Assembly (NCBI RefSeq): GCF_000935025.1 | Contig: NZ_CP010836.1 | Span: 992,001-1,056,000 of the forward strand | Source of the DNA: Sphingomonas hengshuiensis | Lineage (GTDB): Bacteria; Pseudomonadota; Alphaproteobacteria; Sphingomonadales; Sphingomonadaceae | Direction: 5' to 3' | DNA length: 64,000 nt | Shown here: positions 61,301 through 64,000 of the stretch, one piece after another | Layout of the letters: each line of letters begins with the position of its first letter | Position numbering within the stretch: position 1 is the first letter of the stretch | Made by a program: the position numbers and the translations under genes | The notes under the pieces: model-generated | The model's database searches: none | Seen by the model: the letters and a program-made list of their open reading frames with translations, nothing else | Told to the model about the DNA's origin: nothing

Positions 61301-62544
61301 GTCTTATCCCTCCGGTCTGGTTCCTCGCCTGCGAGCGGATCGAGTGCAGCCGACATCGGCGTCGTGCGCGGCAGCACCTGATAGCTTCCCTGCCGCTCGG
61401 CCGGCACCGGCAGCGCGCGGAGCTGCCGCCAGACGCCGAAGGCAAGCGCGGTTCCGGCGCACAGGCCGATGAACAGGAACAGGCCCGGCGCGCCGAGCAG
61501 CGTCATCGCCGCGGCGCCGGCGAGCGGGCCCACCGCCGCGCCGATCGAATAGAGCAGCACCAGCCCACCGCTGGCGGCGACGCGCTGATCCGGGGCGAGA
61601 TGGTCGTTGGTGTGCGCCACGCACAGCGGATAGAGCGCGAAGCTGAGCCCGCCGAACAGCGCGCCGAAGAGCAGCAGCGGCAGCCCGGGACCGTCGATCA
61701 GCGCGATGGCGAGACAGGCGGCGAGCGCGCCCCCGAACGCGGCGACGATGACTCGGCGGCGATCGAAGCGGTCGGACAGCCGGCCCAGCGGCCATTGCAG
61801 CGCGACGCCGCCGAGGATGACGATGCTCATGAACCACGCGGTTGCCGAGAGGTCCATGCCGAGCCGCCGCACATAGACGGCTCCGAGCGAATAGAATGCG
61901 CCGAGCATCACCCCGGTCGCGGTCGCGCCGACGATGCCGAGCGGGGAAATCGCATAAAGCTGGCGCACCGACAGCGGTGTGCCCTCGTCGGGCGGGGGCG
62001 CGGAGATGCGCGTCAGCACCACCGGGATCGCGGCGAGCGAGATGAGGATCGAGGCGACCAGGAATGGCATGGACGGCTTGGCCTCGCTCAGATTGAGCAG
62101 GAACTGGCCGATCGCCTGGCCGGCATAGAGCGCGATCATGTAGCTGGCGAGTATTGACCCGCGCGTCTCGGCCTCGGCGCGTTCGTTGAGCCAACTCTCG
62201 AGGCAGACGAAGACCCCGGCGACGCACAATCCGTCGATGAAGCGCAGCCCGGCCCAGAGCAAAGGGTCCTGGTGCACTGCATAGGTCAGCGTGCTGGCCG
62301 AGAATAGCGAGACGAACGCCGCGAAGGCGCGGATATGGCCGACGCGGCGGATGATCCGCGACACGCGCAGCGATCCGATCACCAGCCCTAGGAAATAGGC
62401 GGTGCCGACCGCGCCGATATACAGCGCGCTGCTCCCGGCGCGCTCAAGCCGGACGCTCGTGAGCGTCGCCAGGAAGCCGCTGCCCGCCATCAGCATGAAG
62501 ATAGCGAGCAACAGGCTCCGCACCGGGAGCATCGCACTCAGCAT
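61297..62544 (-). CDS. MFS transporter, YcaD-like
   Basis: Protein of 415 residues with twelve membrane helices: GSLRVSRIIRRVGHIRAFA, FIDGLCVAGVFVCLESWLNERA, PLGRLSDRFDRRRVIVAAF. It belongs to the YcaD / MFS_1 group of small-molecule carriers. It lies 48 bp downstream of the aspartokinase gene and overlaps the ProP-like gene, so all three probably form one operon. Substrate unknown; an osmolyte is possible from context. Confidence 0.85.
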   Translation of the reverse strand: MLSAMLPVRSLLLAIFMLMAGSGFLATLTSVRLERAGSSALYIGAVGTAYFLGLVIGSLRVSRIIRRVGHIRAFAAFVSLFSASTLTYAVHQDPLLWAGLRFIDGLCVAGVFVCLESWLNERAEAETRGSILASYMIALYAGQAIGQFLLNLSEAKPSMPFLVASILISLAAIPVVLTRISAPPPDEGTPLSVRQLYAISPLGIVGATATGVMLGAFYSLGAVYVRRLGMDLSATAWFMSIVILGGVALQWPLGRLSDRFDRRRVIVAAFGGALAACLAIALIDGPGLPLLLFGALFGGLSFALYPLCVAHTNDHLAPDQRVAASGGLVLLYSIGAAVGPLAGAAAMTLLGAPGLFLFIGLCAGTALAFGVWRQLRALPVPAERQGSYQVLPRTTPMSAALDPLAGEEPDRRDKT

Positions 62545-62592
62545 GAGAGGATATCGCGGCGGAAGCTGAAAGGTTGCATGTGCCCGGCCGAC

Positions 62593-64000
62593 CTAGGCGG
62601 CCACGCGCTTGCTCCGGGTTGCCCCGGCGTCGTCGATCAGCGCCGAATGCAGCGCACAGACCGCCGGTTCGAAGGCGTCGCATTCGACGATGAACTGGAC
62701 ATCGACGTTGCGGATCTGGTGCTGCATCGCGATCATCGTGATCCCGGCCTTGTCGAGCGCGAGCAGCGCCCGCGGCACCAGGCCGGGCTCGGAGATATCG
62801 CTTCCGATCACCGACACCATCGCCACCGGGCGCGACGAGACCGCCGCGCCGGGATGATCCCGTTCGAGATCGGCGATCACCCGTGCCACCGCCGCAGCGT
62901 CGCTCGACAGATAATGGGTGATCGTGTTGGCGTTCGACGACTTGCTCACGATCCAGATGCCGTGGCGGGTCAGCGCATCGAGGATAGCGGCGTCGAAACC
63001 CTTTTCGCCGACCATGTCCTGCTCGAAAAACTGGAGCGCTTGCACGGTGCGCAGCCCGGTGACGATCTCGACCCGCGGCTTGTGCGAGACATAGTCGCCG
63101 CTGATCAGCGTACCGGCATCGAGCCGGTCGAAGGTGTTGCGCACCCTGAGCGGGATTTTCGCCTGTCGCAGGCCGCGCCCGGCGCGCGGATGGATCGCCT
63201 CCATGCCGAGATTGGCGAGCTGGTCGGCGACGTCGTAGTTGGTGCGGCCGATCTTGCGCGCGCGATCCTCGCCGACCAGCCTGGGATCGGCGCTGGAGAG
63301 GTGGAATTCCTTGTGGATGATCGCCTCGCGCGCCCGCGTCAGCACGGCGATGCGCGAGAAGGTCATCTCCGAATAGCCGCGCGCATAGCGGCGGACCATG
63401 CCGCCCTCGCACCCGGCATAGCCGGTGACGATCGGCATCTGCGTGGCGAGATCGATCGGCGCCAGCGCATCGCGGATGCGCGTGTCGAGCGGATCGAGGC
63501 CGTCCTGCGTCCAGACGGTGAGGTCGACGAACACCGCATTCACCCCGCGATCGCGCAGCAGCAACGCCGTGCTGTGCGCGCTATGCGCCTCGCCCAGCCC
63601 GGCGAGCATCTCGCGGACAGTGGTCAACTGATTCTTGAGGCAGAAGCGGCCGTGCGCGCGCAGCCGATCGAGGTCGGCGAGGCATTCGCGCAAGCCTTCG
63701 ATGCGTTGCTCGACGAAAGCGTCGCATTCGGCGCGGCTGCGTGCGCGGACGAACATCGCCGCGTTGCGCGCGAGCATCGCGGCCCGGACTTTCTCCAGCG
63801 CGTCGCGCCAGCAGGCGGCGCCATCGTTCAGCGCGAAGCAGGCATAGACGCCCGGCTCGCCGCTCTTCTTATGTTCGAGCAGCAGGTCGGTCATTCCGGC
63901 ATAGGCCGAGACGACGAAGATCCGGTTGTAGAGAGCCGCGCCGCTGCGCCCGGCGATCAGCACGTTGTCGAACAAGGTGGCGGTGGCGGCCATCGACGTG
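62593..64000 (-). CDS. ask: Aspartokinase, ectoine-associated type; 5' end outside window
   Basis: The frame runs off the right edge: upstream of the first in-window ATG (63993) the codons read TSM, part of the family's KIGGTSM ATP loop, so the true start is outside. 469 residues are visible. NRIFVVSAYAGMTDLLLEHKKSGEPGVYA, TVREMLAGLGEAHSAHSTA, IIHKEFHLSSADPRLVGED and NYDVADQLANLGMEAIHPRA (read as parts) match the Ask_Ect group encoded with ectABC. Two ACT domains end the protein. It supplies aspartyl-phosphate for ectoine, an osmoprotectant. Confidence 0.87.
   Translation of the reverse strand, partial: TSMAATATLFDNVLIAGRSGAALYNRIFVVSAYAGMTDLLLEHKKSGEPGVYACFALNDGAACWRDALEKVRAAMLARNAAMFVRARSRAECDAFVEQRIEGLRECLADLDRLRAHGRFCLKNQLTTVREMLAGLGEAHSAHSTALLLRDRGVNAVFVDLTVWTQDGLDPLDTRIRDALAPIDLATQMPIVTGYAGCEGGMVRRYARGYSEMTFSRIAVLTRAREAIIHKEFHLSSADPRLVGEDRARKIGRTNYDVADQLANLGMEAIHPRAGRGLRQAKIPLRVRNTFDRLDAGTLISGDYVSHKPRVEIVTGLRTVQALQFFEQDMVGEKGFDAAILDALTRHGIWIVSKSSNANTITHYLSSDAAAVARVIADLERDHPGAAVSSRPVAMVSVIGSDISEPGLVPRALLALDKAGITMIAMQHQIRNVDVQFIVECDAFEPAVCALHSALIDDAGATRSKRVAA

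Overview
The window is high-GC chromosomal DNA of an alphaproteobacterium, most likely a member of the Sphingomonadales. The grounds are long tightly packed catabolic operons, a TonB-dependent receptor with a sphingomonad-like plug, and acyl-CoA metabolism spread over many adjacent genes. The assignment rests on gene content and protein style, not on a marker gene. No rRNA, tRNA or CRISPR array was seen.

Left part (1-16 kb): signalling and surface proteins. A beta-propeller histidine kinase cut by the left edge is convergent with a FixL/FixJ-like pair (2186-4320). An IS3-family orfA relic (4591-4815) lies against the 3' end of a three-gene two-partner-secretion operon read leftwards: TpsB (8219-9889), TpsA with a stalk of about 70 Pro-Thr repeats (5525-8161) and a YkuD L,D-transpeptidase (4814-5521). 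An unusually AT-rich intergenic region (about 9960-10370) separates this operon from a DUF6065-cupin fusion. Next come an esterase-like protein that has lost its nucleophile and a LytS/LytTR pair.

Middle part (16-57 kb): a large catabolic island. Its core (22-30 kb) holds clear homologues of IpdA, IpdB, IpdC and EchA20, the enzymes that open steroid rings C and D in the actinobacterial KstR2 regulon. With them are acyl-CoA dehydrogenases, CoA ligases, hydratases, a thiolase-fold/DUF35 aldolase-like pair, SDRs, a FadA6-like thiolase and a P450 with CYP125/142-like features. Uptake is suggested by the TonB receptor and an MFS carrier. Flavin supply is suggested by an FMN reductase divergent from an LLM monooxygenase, and by a RibBA-type protein whose cyclohydrolase half is degenerate. 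A second block (48.8-54.2 kb) holds an ACAD10/11-like kinase plus dehydrogenase module. GntR, LysR and TetR regulators lie in the island, with several palindromic operator candidates; two promoters share the same overlapping GCTATC-N8-GATAGC element in the same register. No ring A/B genes (KstD, Hsa) are in the window.

Right part (57-64 kb): a tyrosine-recombinase relic, a DASS-type transporter, a lipoprotein, two MFS carriers in a likely operon, and an aspartokinase of the ectoine-associated type cut by the right edge. Ectoine biosynthesis genes are expected just outside the window.
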